From Muscardinus avellanarius (taxonomy: Eukaryota; Chordata; Mammalia; Rodentia; Gliridae), in assembly GCA_963383645.1 (NCBI GenBank), contig OY726569.1, positions 28,477,099 to 28,541,098 on the forward strand: 64,000 bases of DNA, read 5' to 3'. Shown one piece after another: positions 11,042-21,370 of this stretch. A program made the position numbers and the translations under genes. The notes beneath the pieces are model-generated. The model worked only from the letters and a program-made list of their open reading frames with translations. It had not been told where the DNA came from and ran no database searches. Position 1 is the first letter of the stretch; each line of letters starts with the position of its first letter.

Positions 11042-12551
11042 GTGAGTGGGTCCTTTTCTTCTCCAGGGAGACATTACCGTGAGGAAACGGAAAAGGGAGA
11101 GAAATGGATTCCTTTGGTTTTAAGACCAAATATGCACATGGGCTGTCCTGCCAGACACTGGCCCCTAGGTAGCCTGGGGTAGAAAAGCAGAGGGAACCCA
11201 AACAAGACCACCTAGGGTCCCTTTTAGCAGCCCAAGAATCTGAGAGGAGACTGTGGTAATCCCCACCAAAGGCAAAGGAGACGGCACCACTAGACGGCAT
11301 GAGGTGTCCAAACACTGCTGTGGTCCACACCCAACATTCAAGGAAGGATCTGTCCCTCAGCCTGGAGTGGGCAAACCAAACTGGGAACAGGTTTACAGTA
11401 TTGACTTTTCCTGGGTCCTGTGATTCTTGGCCCTCTCCCTGTGCGAGGCTTCCGCCACCAGCAAGTGCATTCCACTCTTGTTGAGAATGGCTTCCCCAAA
11501 GTCCTCTGTAAACCTTCCCCAAAAAACCTTCTGGCCCACAACCTTGGCCTCATCCATAGATGTGCAGATAGAGGGAACCTGGGTCTGGAACTTTGACCAA
11601 AGAAAGAAAAGCAGATCCGTAAGTACAGCATCTGGGAGGGTCTGCGCAGACCCAGGACTATAGAAGTTTCCCTTCTCTCTTTGGGGCCTCCCCTGGGCAT
11701 TCTGTCGGGTGGAGAGACCCTGTTGGCAAGTACATGTGTGTGCGTGAGAGTGTGTTCATTGGCATTTTCACCTGGATGTATGAACAGCCTGACCTTGAAA
11801 GTTCCAGAGTATAGAGGGCTCCTGTTCTCAAGTTACTTTGTGGGTTAAAAATAGTCAAATGAGCCTTTGAATAAAGTGAGGGTTCGTAAAAGTCACAGCC
11901 TATTTGTTATCTTATTCTTACCTAAGATACCTGCTCTATGATGAAGAAGTTTTATTGTTTTTTTCCTGTGGCTGACTTTCCTCAGCTTTAGTCAGCATGG
12001 TAATGTGCTACCTATTGGATAAAATTTATTCTATTAGTGCATTGATTTTTTTACTCTGATTTTGGGAAGGCAGATATGATTTCATAATTTGAACTATGCT
12101 ATATTTCTAATGAAAATGTGAGATATTATCATAGCACAGATATTATCATGGCTTCTGGACATATTTCATCTGTAACACTGTAAAATTATTCCTCTTTATT
12201 CATTATTTAATTATATGACATCCATTGTATTCTATTTTCATCATGTAAAAACATTACCTTTAGGCAATCAAATATAAATGAAAATAATTCATTGTTTTAA
12301 AAAAAGTGAGAGTTTGGAACTATTGTCCCTACCCACAGATCCAGGGCCAAACAGCCAAGGTAGAAAAGTGAACAAGTGTACGAATGGGCTGGACCCAAGT
12401 GTGTGCCCCCCTGCACACATTCCTGTTCTGTGAAGAGGTGCAATGCTTGGAGATAAGATCACCCTGAATCCCACCACCACGCCTTGCTTTTCCAAGGCTG
12501 CAGGGAATGCTCTTTGTTGAGTATCTACTGAGTCTAATTCCCCCGGTCATG
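11042..12551. other. TRAJ18-TRAJ17 interval, no gene seen
   Basis: About 1.5 kb with no J element, RSS pair or young SINE. The longer open frames around 11,020-11,860 lie on both strands without recognisable domains and look like chance frames in GC-richer DNA. Confidence 0.5.
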
Positions 12552-12579
12552 TGTTTTTGCTGGGCCTTTGATCACTGTG

Positions 12580-12642
12580 TGAATAATAATGCAAGGGGCA
12601 AGCTAACGTTCGGAAGAGGAGCCAGGGTGCTAGTTAATCCGA
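12580..12642 (+). CDS. TRAJ17: TRAJ17 joining segment
   Basis: Reads NNNARGKLTFGRGARVLVNP, against human IKAAGNKLTFGGGTRVLVKP. The usual Thr after FGxG is Ala (FGRGA). Nonamer TGTTTTTGC at 12,552-12,560, 12-bp spacer, heptamer CACTGTG at 12,573-12,579, donor GTGAGT at 12,643. Confidence 0.92.
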
Positions 12643-12904
12643 GTGAGTACTGGAGCTTCAACCGTAGTTTTCTTTCCAATATTGAAACAGAAGCCTCGTC
12701 GTCAATTTTAAGTTGAGTGGGATGTGTTGGCCCACATTAACCCATCTTAAGATCACCTTAAAGACGTCTAGTGTTGCTCTTCTGCACAAGCATTTGTGCC
12801 TGTGTGTCTGTGTGAATTCAGCATGGGATGGTGCTATCTTGATGCCTGCTGGGGTATTAAGAAAATACTTAAGAGAAGAAAAACAATAAAGTTTCTCCAT
12901 ACTT

Positions 12905-13075
12905 CTTCACATCATTTACCTGATTGTCTAAAGAGGCAAAGGTAGGTAGAAAGGGGTCATTCTTTCTATTCAGAGTAGTTAAGTGATTTGAACACAGCCA
13001 CAGTAACAGGGCAAGGGCCCACATTCTCCACGGTTCGATATACTGCTGTCTGTGCCAGGCTGCGGCCTCTATAAC
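12905..13075 (-). repeat. MIR fragment
   Basis: Reads through AGTTAAGTGATTTG, ACACAGCCACAGTAACAGGGC and GGGCCCACATTCTCCACGG, a decayed reverse-strand MIR body. Confidence 0.5.
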
Positions 13076-13384
13076 CACCGTTCTGATTCATCTCCTCTAG
13101 CTCTCATTTTTCCCAATTAATATAACTGAAATATTTGTAACCCTTATCTCCTAACTCACAGGAAGTATGTGAGGATTAAAAAGACACTGCTCTGAAAAAG
13201 AATCGAGCTGGAGGGCTTTGGGGGAGGGGATTATTTTTTAATTATGATATCGCTTTCATTAGGGGAGGGGAAAACAAGGGAGAGACGCTTGGAAGGCGAG
13301 GTGACGGGATCGATGCATGATCGTGCACAAAATAAAGCATGAAGGCGCTCCACCTGGAGCCAAAGGCAGCGCAGGCCCCATCAG

Positions 13385-13530
13385 CGCTCACTCGCTGGGT
13401 GGCAGCGTGGCCAAGTCTCCAAACCCTCTAAGCCTCAGCTCATCTGTAACATGGCGATTAGGATTCCAGCCCTGCCTGCCTCAAGGGATCCCGTGAGACT
13501 CACATGAGATAATGTAGGTGAGATCTGGAT
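13385..13530 (+). repeat. MIR element
   Basis: Shows GGCCAAGTCTCC, CTAAGCCTCAGCTCATCTG, ATGGCGATTAGGATTCCAGCC and GAGATAATGTAGGTGA, the forward MIR core and 3' part. Confidence 0.75.
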
Positions 13531-14007
13531 ACGTAAACATAGCCAGATGATTCCTTATTTCTAAGAGTTAAATTTTATGAAAAATTCCATCTGGGAGTAA
13601 ACGTAAAGGCAAACAAGTTTAATGGGCTTTGGCCATGGCAGCAAAAGGACTGAATGTGGAAATCAGGTGGACCTCTCTAAGTATGAGAAGAAAAAAAATG
13701 TGAGAATTGGTGACTAAGACTTTGCTTGGGGATCTTCAACCTGAGATCACTTGGGAAGAAAATGTGTGAGTTGGTGAAAATGGAGTAAATGATTCCTGGG
13801 GCTTTCTATCCTTTCAAAGAGTATGTGAGTTCAGTAGTTTTTTTTGTCTTGTTTTTTGTTTTTTTTTAGTTTACCTAAATAAATGCTTAGTGTTGGGATA
13901 GATTTCAACCAAGCCAAAAAAAAAAAAAAAAAAAAAAGGCCCTGGGAGAATTCTTGTGCTGGAAAATGAAGAAGGCTCTGGTTTTTGTGGGGATGTAGAT
14001 CACTGTG

Positions 14008-14068
14008 GCATCTTCAAGCGCCCAGAAGCTGGTTTTTGGAAGGGGGACCGTGTTAAAGGTGGATCTTA
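14008..14068 (+). CDS. TRAJ16: TRAJ16 joining segment
   Basis: Reads ASSSAQKLVFGRGTVLKVDL. Human TRAJ16 has FARG at the motif; this copy has canonical FGRG. The RSS is near ideal: nonamer GGTTTTTGT at 13,980-13,988, 12-bp spacer, heptamer CACTGTG at 14,001-14,007. The donor GTGAGT is at 14,069. A second nonamer-like GGTTTTTGG inside the exon is coincidental coding sequence. Confidence 0.94.
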
Positions 14069-14554
14069 GTGAGTATTGCCTTGTGAATTTAATCATTGAG
14101 ATGGTAGCAAGCTTTTCTGACTATCTAAGAGAAGAGCCAAATGCTCTCCAGATTCCATGAGAAGCAGAGCGCTCTCCATGCCCCCCACCCCGTCCTAACT
14201 AGAACTCATTCTGCCTAGGAAGGTGCTTTGTTTTCAAGCTCAAAAGGGAAGCGGAATGGACGCTCTCTCCTCCGCTCAGTGGCCAGCACTGCCACAGAAA
14301 TCCGCCATGAGATGCCACTGCCCCTCCACTTGGCACCCTCTCACAACCCAGTGCCCTCAGTGGCACCTCTAGTTACCCAGATAGTACCCCAACAGTCACT
14401 TGCAAAGAATCAGGGTTATGTTTCTATCTAGTACATCCGCCTGGGAAGAGTTGATCTAAGTGTCCATCGCTGCCACACTGTGATTCAGAGCCAGGCGTCG
14501 ATCTTTCAGCCCTCAACTTGCTTATCTGTAAACAAGAGTGATGATTAACTCTTC

Positions 14555-14830
14555 CATATCTGGACTGCAGTTCAAGCATCTTCTCCTTTGAGAGGGCTTT
14601 CCTGCCCAGCCAGACTAACGAGCCCTCAAACACAGCCCTCTGTCCTGTGACCCGGCTTGATCTGAATTCACACCCTTTCATCACTTGACCTCTTGTCATC
14701 TACGCAGTTGTCTGCTGGTTTCCTCCTGGTAGAGCGTGAGTGCCGTGAGGATGGGGCAGTGGGTGGCTCTTGCTGGCTGTCTTCTCGCGCTTCCCGTGAT
14801 GCTCGAGAAATAATTACTGAGTGAATAAGG
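14555..14830 (-). repeat. L2 LINE 3'-end fragment
   Basis: Runs from CTTCTCCTTTGAGAGGGCTTTCCTG through GAGCGTGAGTGCCGTGAGG to AATAATTACTGAGTGAATAAGG, the reverse-strand L2 tail order seen in many mammals. Quoted motifs are separate pieces. Diverged. Confidence 0.55.
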
Positions 14831-15018
14831 GACCGAGCACCAACATCCCTCTTCCTCACAAAATCACAGAGCTTTGCTATTGCATATGCAAACCTCCAAA
14901 ACTCACCGAACTCCTGAGCAAGGGAAAGGACCGAAACGAGTTTCCACTGTTTAGCGTTGTGTGCAGGCTGGGTCTGAGTGAGCAGGACTGGGTATTTGCA
15001 GAGCCCCATTTCACTGTG

Positions 15019-15078
15019 CTTACCAGGCAGGAAGGGCCTGGACCTTTGGAACAGGAACCACTGTATCAGTGAGTCCCA
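15019..15078 (+). CDS. TRAJ15: TRAJ15 joining segment
   Basis: Reads YQAGRAWTFGTGTTVSVSP, comparable to human NQAGTALIFGKGTTLSVSS. Nonamer GGTATTTGC at 14,991-14,999, heptamer CACTGTG at 15,012-15,018, donor GTAAGT at 15,079. Confidence 0.93.
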
Positions 15079-15307
15079 GTAAGTACCCGGGGCCTATTCA
15101 TCATGCTGCCTGCACTTAAGCTGTCTTGTGTTGCACAGGTGACTACATGTCTCCATATCCTTTAAGTCAAGGAGTATTGGAGTTTAATGAGGAAAGCAAT
15201 TAAAACAAGATTTTAAAAATGGGTGCTGTCCTGCATCCCCAATAACCCAGCCATCTCCCATGTCCCACTTTATACCCACAACATTTTTTTTAATATAGTA
15301 ATAAAGA

Positions 15308-15590
15308 AGCTGGGAATGGTGGTACACACCTGTGATCCCAGTACTTGGGAAGCTGATACAGGAGGATCTCAGGTTCACAGCCAGCCTCAGTTACTTAGTA
15401 AGGTCCTGTTTCAAAATAAAGAATAAAAAATAGTACCGGGGGGTATAGCTTGGAGGTAAATGACCCTGAGTTCAATCCTCAGTTCCACAAAAATAAATTA
15501 ATTTAACTAAATTAAAAATAAAAAGAGCTGAGGTGTAGCTTGGAAATAGAATGTCTCTGGGTTCGATCTCAGTACCAAATAATTTTTTTT
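15308..15590 (+). repeat. Dimeric SINE followed by an extra ID unit
   Basis: A full dimer (AAGCTGGGAATGGTGGTACA to TTCAATCCTCAGTTCC at about 15,490) is followed by a second ID-like half at 15,522-15,590 (GCTGAGGTGTAGCTTGGAAA, ending TCTCAGTACC). Confidence 0.8.
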
Positions 15591-15706
15591 AATATATATG
15601 GTGATAAAGAAAGAAAGATTACCTATAAGGATATGAGCAGTTCTAAAGACTGGCAAATGAGGTGTTGGTTCCGAGGTAAAAGTGGGGCTGAGAGAGCCAA
15701 AGTCTA

Positions 15707-15899
15707 TCCGGCTGCTTGCGGTGGTGTGCGCCTGTAATCCTAGAACTCAGGGGGCTGAGACAGGGGAACACAGATTGGAAGCCAGCTTCAGCAATTTAGT
15801 GACACTCTGTTTTAAAATTAAAAAATAAAATAGGGCTGGTGGTATAGCTCAGAGGTAGAATGCCCCTGGGTTCAATCCCTAGTACCATAAAAAAAAATT
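15707..15899 (+). repeat. Dimeric B1-like/ID SINE
   Basis: Starts GGCTGCTTGCGGTGGTGTGC and ends TTCAATCCCTAGTACCATAA with an A-rich tail. The ID half carries GGTGGTATAGCTCAGAGGTA. Confidence 0.85.
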
Positions 15900-16181
15900 A
15901 CACGGTGGCATTTTGCAAATCTTTTTGAAAGGAATAAGTTTCAGAGTTGTCTAGAGAATATCCCTCAGACTCTGCTCGGGCTTTCTGCCACATATATTGT
16001 GCCACTGCTATAGTGCCTGAAAAAGAGGCTTTTACAGGCTAATTCCATGGCTTAGCCTTTATTCCACAATCGAAAAGGGAGAATCCCAGCCGAGCTCCCA
16101 CAGGGAGGACAAATACATGCTAATCACATTAGTCTATTATCAAGGTAGTTGGGCATTTTTGTCAGGCAGCACAGTGCTATG

Positions 16182-16233
16182 ATTTATAACACATTCATCT
16201 TTGGGAACAGGACAAGATTATCAGTAAAACCTA
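16182..16233 (+). CDS. TRAJ14: TRAJ14 joining segment with altered motif (ORF)
   Basis: A 52-bp J reading IYNTFIFGNRTRLSVKP; human is IYSTFIFGSGTRLSVKP. The second Gly of FGxG is Arg (codon AGG), which should disturb the J beta-bulge. Nonamer CATTTTTGT lies at 16,154-16,162. With a 12-bp spacer the heptamer is TGCTATG at 16,175-16,181. A better-looking CACAGTG at 16,170-16,176 would leave only 7 bp of spacer. Donor GTAAGT is at 16,234. Confidence 0.88.
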
Positions 16234-16606
16234 GTAAGTATGCAATATGTCACCAAAGTAGGAGGCTTAATGTGGCTACTGAGGCCCACTGAACTTACTG
16301 CAGTATTTGTAAGACCCAAGTGTCAAGAAATTAATGGCTTGTGCAGACTTTAGCGCATGCCTATGTAGAAAGAAACGTTAAGTAACAGCAAAGGATAGAA
16401 GGAGCTAGCTGTGGAAGGGGGCGGGAAGGGGGGAGAGTCACGAAGATTAGCCAAAGATAAGAGACTGCAACAGCCCAGAGAGCTGATCCTAAGAAAAAAG
16501 TAGAAAGTTATGACTCCCAGCTCTTTGAAAGCTGGTTTGATAAGTATAACAGGGCCACAGTTTCTTTATCTATAAAAGGAAAGCATTTAATAATAGTGCA
16601 TAAGGT

Positions 16607-16800
16607 TGCCAGGTGTTGTGATGCACGTCTATAATGCCAGTACTTGGGAGGCTGAAACAGAAGGATCACAAGTTCGAGGCCAGTCTTGGCAACTTAGTGA
16701 GACCCAGTTCTAAATAAAAATAAATAACTGAAACAGTCTGGGGATGTAGCTTGGAAGTAGACTATGCCTAGGTTCAATCCCAGTACCAAAACAGTAATTA
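16607..16800 (+). repeat. Dimeric B1-like/ID SINE
   Basis: Begins TTGCCAGGTGTTGTGATGCA and ends GGTTCAATCCCAGTACCAAA; the ID half is GGGGATGTAGCTTGGAAGTA. Confidence 0.85.
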
Positions 16801-17105
16801 AAAATATTAAAGCACATGTTATTTTAAAGATAAAATAAGTTAATATATGTGAAAACATTAGCAAATTCTTAAGGACTATATGATACAAAATACAAGTTAT
16901 CTATAGAACAAAAATGCGGGGTCAGCCTCTTTTAACATGAAGAGACTGTGCACATTCTTAGTAAAATGGCTGTTTTCATGTGGATCTGTAGCCATGGGCA
17001 TTGAAAAGAAGCAGTCTCTCTCCCATGGAAGTGAAGTGACTGAGGGCTCCCCAGATGAGACCAGTGGGGAAAGGCAGCGATTTTGAAAAGGCCTGCCTCG
17101 CAGTG

Positions 17106-17165
17106 GGGACTGGGGTTCCCAAAAAGTCACCTATGGAACTGGGACAAAGCTACAAGTTATCCCGA
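17106..17165 (+). CDS. TRAJ13: TRAJ13 joining segment with YGTG motif
   Basis: Reads DWGSQKVTYGTGTKLQVIP; human is NSGGYQKVTFGIGTKLQVIP. The motif Phe is Tyr, a conservative change. Heptamer CGCAGTG is at 17,099-17,105 and nonamer CGATTTTGA at 17,078-17,086, both off consensus. Donor GTAAGT is at 17,166. Use may be reduced but the segment is intact. Confidence 0.9.
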
Positions 17166-17685
17166 GTAAGTCTTCCTTTTCCTTCTTTTTCTTTGTTGTG
17201 TTGTCTTCTCTCAGATGGTAACATCCAAAGCACATGAGGGCATGTAGCAGATCTTCCCTTTCCTGTCATTTCCAGGAGGTTTAATTAAGGGGATTGCATA
17301 AAGACCCCTCAGCCATCCCTTACCACTCTAACTGCACTGCTCCACCCAAGTTGTGTTCTTTCTTAATGGACAAGAAAGCCAAGACATGGGTGGGGCATTC
17401 ATTTGAACCACCCCCCATGCCATTCTTGCATGGGGCAGTAACTAGCTTCTGTATTTCTATCTTTTTAATAAACTTCTTTAAATCTTCAGCAAGAGTCCGG
17501 GCTGATGTGTATTTATCCTTAGCTCAGGACAAGAACCCACGGTTTTTCTGTTTTACTGTTTTTCTGGTTTTTTGGGGGGGTTTTGTTGTGGTTTGAGAGA
17601 AATTGTGTCCGGGATCTAACAGGGGTCCCCGGGGATAGTTTCCCCAAAACCATAACATATTCTCTTAAAAAAAAAAAAAAAAGTA

Positions 17686-17890
17686 AGCCGGGCATGGTGG
17701 CACACGCTTGTAATCCCCGTGCTTGGGAGGCGAAGACAGGAGGATCGCGCAAGTTCGAAGCCAGCCGCGCGCGCTGGCTTAGGAGACCCTGTTTCCAAAA
17801 TAAAAATGTAAAAATAGGTCTGGGAGTGTAGCCCGGAGGTAGAAAGGCTTCCAGGAACCCCAGTACCGCCAAAAAAAAAAAAAAAGAAAG
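17686..17890 (+). repeat. Dimeric SINE, GCTGGC-hairpin subtype
   Basis: Begins GCCGGGCATGGTGGCACACG, with GCGCTTGGGAGGCG-type and AGGTCTGGGAGTGTAGCC motifs and the diagnostic GAAGCCAGC...GCTGGCTT inverted pair. It ends CCAGTACCGCC plus an A tail. Confidence 0.88.
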
Positions 17891-18509
17891 AAAGAAATTT
17901 TTAAAAAAAGAAAGCCAAGACATTGCCTATGCAGCCAATGGAAAACAGTAGATTTGCAAAGATAGAACTATAGAGAAGAGAATGAAATTTGTTAAAAAAA
18001 AAATTTTTAACAAATTTGTAGCAGAGGGGGTGTCATGTACTCAGAGGGTCTGGGGACAAAACCAGACTCAAGAAAGTACTAAGACTACCACCGAGTCTCT
18101 GGCCTTGCAAATGGAGGTGACTAGGGGAGCAGAAAGTGGCCGGTCACAATGATCTGGATGCTACTCCAAGAAGTTTCAGATTGATTGGAGTTAAAATTAG
18201 GTGAGACATTATTCCAGAACTCTAAAAACTGATGACTGTCATGAAAATGAAAGAAAGGCTACATACATCTATTACATAGATTAAAAATCGTGAGTTTGAT
18301 AGACCCAGAGTGTGTGTACGTAGAGATTTCATTTCACGTGTTGCACAATAAATGCCCCAAATCTGAGTCAAACGGCCCAGTGCTATGTGGATTGTGGAAA
18401 GAAAGTTAAGACGCAGCCCCCCTGTAAGTGAACGGGCCACCTCCAGGTCTTGGGAATGAGAAGGATGCGCGGGCTTGTGGGCGTTTTGGGCTGACTGTGA
18501 AATACTGTG

Positions 18510-18569
18510 GGAATGATGGGGGGTCTAAACGGACCTTCGGGCGTGGGACCAGACTGCAGGTCAGCCCTG
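18510..18569 (+). CDS. TRAJ12: TRAJ12 joining segment
   Basis: Reads NDGGSKRTFGRGTRLQVSP. Human is MDSSYKLIFGSGTRLLVRP and mouse GTGGYKVVFGSGTRLLVSP; the position of their CDR3 Tyr is Ser here. Heptamer TACTGTG at 18,503-18,509, nonamer CGTTTTGGG at 18,482-18,490, donor GTAAGT at 18,570. Number assigned from place between TRAJ13 and TRAJ11 and the TRL-V-SP/RP tail. Confidence 0.88.
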
Positions 18570-18673
18570 GTAAGTAGGGTATCACAGGAATAACGTTAAG
18601 ATTGAGGGTCAAATGACTTCATGTCCCCAAAATTGGTCATGTAGTGAAGGAAGAGCTAGAAAGATTTGTGTTT

Positions 18674-18880
18674 TTTTGGTCCTACGGACTGAACTCAGGG
18701 GCATTCTGCCTTCAGGCTACACCCCCAGCCCTCCTTTATTTTTTTATTTGGAAACAGAGTCTTGCTAAGTTGCTAAGAGCCTCAGTAAATTGCTGAGGCT
18801 GGCTTTGAACCTATGATCCCTCTGTCTCAGCCTCCCAAGTACTGGAATTGCAGGCACGTGCCACCATGCCCAGCTAGAGC
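18674..18880 (-). repeat. Dimeric SINE
   Basis: Reverse orientation: starts with the ID half (GGTCCTACGGACTGAACTCA), passes GGAAACAGAGTCTTGCTAAG and ends GGCACGTGCCACCATGCCC. Confidence 0.85.
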
Positions 18881-18989
18881 TAGAGTTTTAAGTCACTGTT
18901 ACTAGAGAACTAACATCTGGTCTGGGTCTAGTAAAGCACTAATCTCAATACAACTGCAACCCCATTCTAGAAGGGACAAGGAGGAGGCG

Positions 18990-19027
18990 TGCATTTGTTT
19001 GTTTGTTTGTTTGTTTGTTTCATTTTA

Positions 19028-19060
<33 letters not shown>

Positions 19061-19062
19061 AT
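18990..19062. repeat. (TTTG)n then (TTG)n microsatellite
   Basis: A run of about six TTTG units is followed after a short break by about ten TTG units. It abuts the 3' side of a reverse SINE, so it probably derives from that element's tail. Confidence 0.85.
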
Positions 19063-19064
19063 TT

Positions 19065-19485
19065 TATTTTTTGGTGGTACTGGGGGTGGAACCCAGAGGC
19101 TTTCTACCTCTGGGCAATACTCCCAGACCTATTTTATATTTTATTAGGAAACAGGGTCTCACTAAGTTGCTGAGAGCCTCACTAAGTAGCTGAGGCTGGC
19201 TTCGAACCTGTGCGATCCTCCTGTCTCTGCCTCCCAAGCGCAGGGATTACAAGCGTGCACCACCACACCCAGCTTATTTTGTTTTTGTGTGGTATTGGGG
19301 GCTGAACCCAGAGGCATTCTACCTTTGAGCTACAATCCCAGCCCAATTTTATTTATTTGGAAACAAGGTCTTGCTAAATTGATAAGAGTCTCACTACTTC
19401 CTGAGGCTGTCCTCCAACCTGCAATCCTCCTGTCTCAGCCTCCCCACTACTGGATTACAGGCATGTGCCACTACAACCCGGCCAG
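19065..19485 (-). repeat. Two adjacent reverse dimeric SINEs
   Basis: First copy about 19,065-19,273 (TGGTGGTACTGGGGGTGGAA to GCGTGCACCACCACACCCAGC-type end, quoted in parts). Second about 19,280-19,485 (GTGGTATTGGGGGCTGAACC to GGCATGTGCCACTACAACCC). Both are in the same orientation. Confidence 0.85.
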
Positions 19486-19814
19486 AAGAGGCTTTTATCT
19501 TATTGTTCCTCCTAAGATGTTTCTGTCCTCTGCTAAAATGCCTTTGGATTCCAGATATGTGTGCCTTTGCTAGCAATGCAGGCCCTGCTTGCTTAGCCTC
19601 AGGTCACCTGTTGCTAATTTATAAGGATAATAATATCTAACTTCATGGCCTAGTTGTGGCCCAAATGAGGCACTGTAATGTGTGTAGATTGCTAATCTGC
19701 TTTTCACATCATAGGTTCTCCATAAATGAGGGGTTTCTTTCCCTTCCCTAAATAGATGACAGGTTGAAAAGCCTGACACGTTCGGCCATTTTTGTATGGG
19801 GGTTTGCAATAGTG

Positions 19815-19874
19815 TGAGATCAGGCTACAACCAACTCACTTTTGGAAAGGGGACTATGCTTCTAGTCTCTCCAG
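19815..19874 (+). CDS. TRAJ11: TRAJ11 joining segment with lost GT donor
   Basis: Reads RSGYNQLTFGKGTMLLVSP, with an intact FGKG and the MLLVSP tail of human TRAJ11. Nonamer CATTTTTGT at 19,787-19,795, spacer 12 bp, heptamer AATAGTG at 19,808-19,814. The exon ends TCT CCA G and is followed by ATAAAT where other segments have GTAAGT/GTGAGT. No GT follows at the exon edge, so correct splicing to TRAC is doubtful. Confidence 0.9.
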
Positions 19875-20300
19875 ATAAATTCTGACCCTTCCCACCCTTG
19901 GGCCCCTTGTCTGGTTTAAAGCTTCTAACCATACTTGCCGTGTTTTATTCTCGTGGGTTGTATCATTCTTGTTTTATCAATTGAGCTTCTATGATTTTAA
20001 GGCTAAGCCTCCGTGGGTGGGCTCTTAATTTAAACACAAAAATGACTGAAGGGTTGCAAATGACAGTAGAACTATTCCCTAGGTTGGACTGGAGTAGAAA
20101 CTAACACCCAAAATGATCTGGACAAACATGGTTTCTCCAGAAATAATAGCCTGGCTTCTGGGCTAAAGCCCCGACTGTGGTTTCTGCCCAGGCATCCTTC
20201 ACATTCCTCTGACTCTGTACCCAGAGTTAGCTGTGCGGGCCTAGATGATACGTGCCACGCCCCACTATAGACATCTTTTGTGGCTTAGAATATCTAACTA

Positions 20301-20513
20301 TTGCCGGGCGTGTTGGCGCATGTTGCAATCCCAGCATTCCAGAGGCTGAGACCGGAGGATGGCGGTTTGTGGACAGCCTCAGCTACTTAGTGAGGCCCTC
20401 GGCAACTTAGTAAGATCCTGTTTCAAAAATAAAGAATAAAATAAAAAAATAGAGCAGGGTGTGTGGCTTGAGGTCAAATGCCCCTGGGTTCCATCCCCAG
20501 ACCCGCAAAAAAA

Positions 20514-20566
<53 letters not shown>

Positions 20567-20940
20567 TTATGTGTATATATATATATGGCTGGGGGTGAGC
20601 CGGGCGTGGTGGCACACGCTTGTAATCCCAGCACTTGAGAGGCAGAGACAGGAGGATCGCACAAGTTCGAAGCCAGCCTCACTGGCTTAAGAGACCCTGT
20701 TTCCAAATAAAAATATAAAAAATAGGAGTCTGGGAGTGTAGCCCAGAGGTAGAAGAGTTTCCAGGAACCCGAGTACCACCAAAAAAAAAAAGAAGAAGAA
20801 AAAGAAAAGAAAAAAGAAAGTAGTAAGACTCGCATCAACCTAGAAAGGCCCTGTTTCAAAATAAAAGTAAAATAGAGCTGAGGGTATAGTTCAGAGGTAG
20901 AATGACCCTAGGTTCAATCCTTAGTACCAAAAAAAAAGGA
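20301..20940 (+). repeat. Cluster of dimeric SINEs with an (AT)n tail
   Basis: One SINE at 20,301-20,530 (GCCGGGCGTGTTGGCGCATG). Its A tail runs into an AT/GT microsatellite at about 20,531-20,586. A second SINE spans 20,598-20,800. A third, truncated in its left half, spans about 20,825-20,940. The cluster occupies the gap where TRAJ10 and TRAJ9 are expected. Confidence 0.85.
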
Positions 20941-21310
20941 AAGAAATAGACATTTAATAAGTGTAGATGGATAAAACTTCTCTAGCTTCTGTCTAGAACT
21001 AAAACTCCATAATTATATGGGTGACTTTTGAACCTGAATATTAGTGACTTTCTTTATATAACTTACTGTACACAAAGCAGAATCTCCTGTTGGGTTCTGC
21101 CTTATTTCTTGTGGTCTTCCAAGGGTCTTCGGAAAATGAAGATTAAACAGTAAAATTCTATGCCTTCTGTGGTAACTCTATATCAAAGTGGTAACTTTGG
21201 TGTGTGCACACACACAGGAACACACTTAGTAACAAACCTGAGTGCATCATAGAAATCCCAGCCATGGCCCACCTACAGGGTGACATTTTGTACAGAGCTC
21301 TGTCAGAGTG

Positions 21311-21370
21311 TGAACACTGGCTTTCAGAAGCTCCTATTTGGAACCGGCACGCAACTTTTGGTCAACCCAA
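21311..21370 (+). CDS. TRAJ8: TRAJ8 joining segment
   Basis: Reads NTGFQKLLFGTGTQLLVNP, nearly identical to human NTGFQKLVFGTGTRLLVSP. Nonamer ACATTTTGT at 21,283-21,291, 12-bp spacer, heptamer CAGAGTG at 21,304-21,310, donor GTAAGT at 21,371. Confidence 0.93.

Noticed and set aside
13391..13412. CTCF-like motif (CGCTGGGTGGCAGCG)
   Set aside because: G replaces the key A of the core and the site lies in an old MIR element, so support is too weak.
14040..14050. Second RSS nonamer (GGTTTTTGG) inside TRAJ16
   Set aside because: It is the codons for V-F-G at the J motif, with no heptamer 12 or 23 bases away leading into another J.
20160..20200. GACTGTG near 20,172 as a heptamer of a lost TRAJ10
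   Set aside because: No nonamer at 12-bp distance and no FGxG frame or donor downstream.
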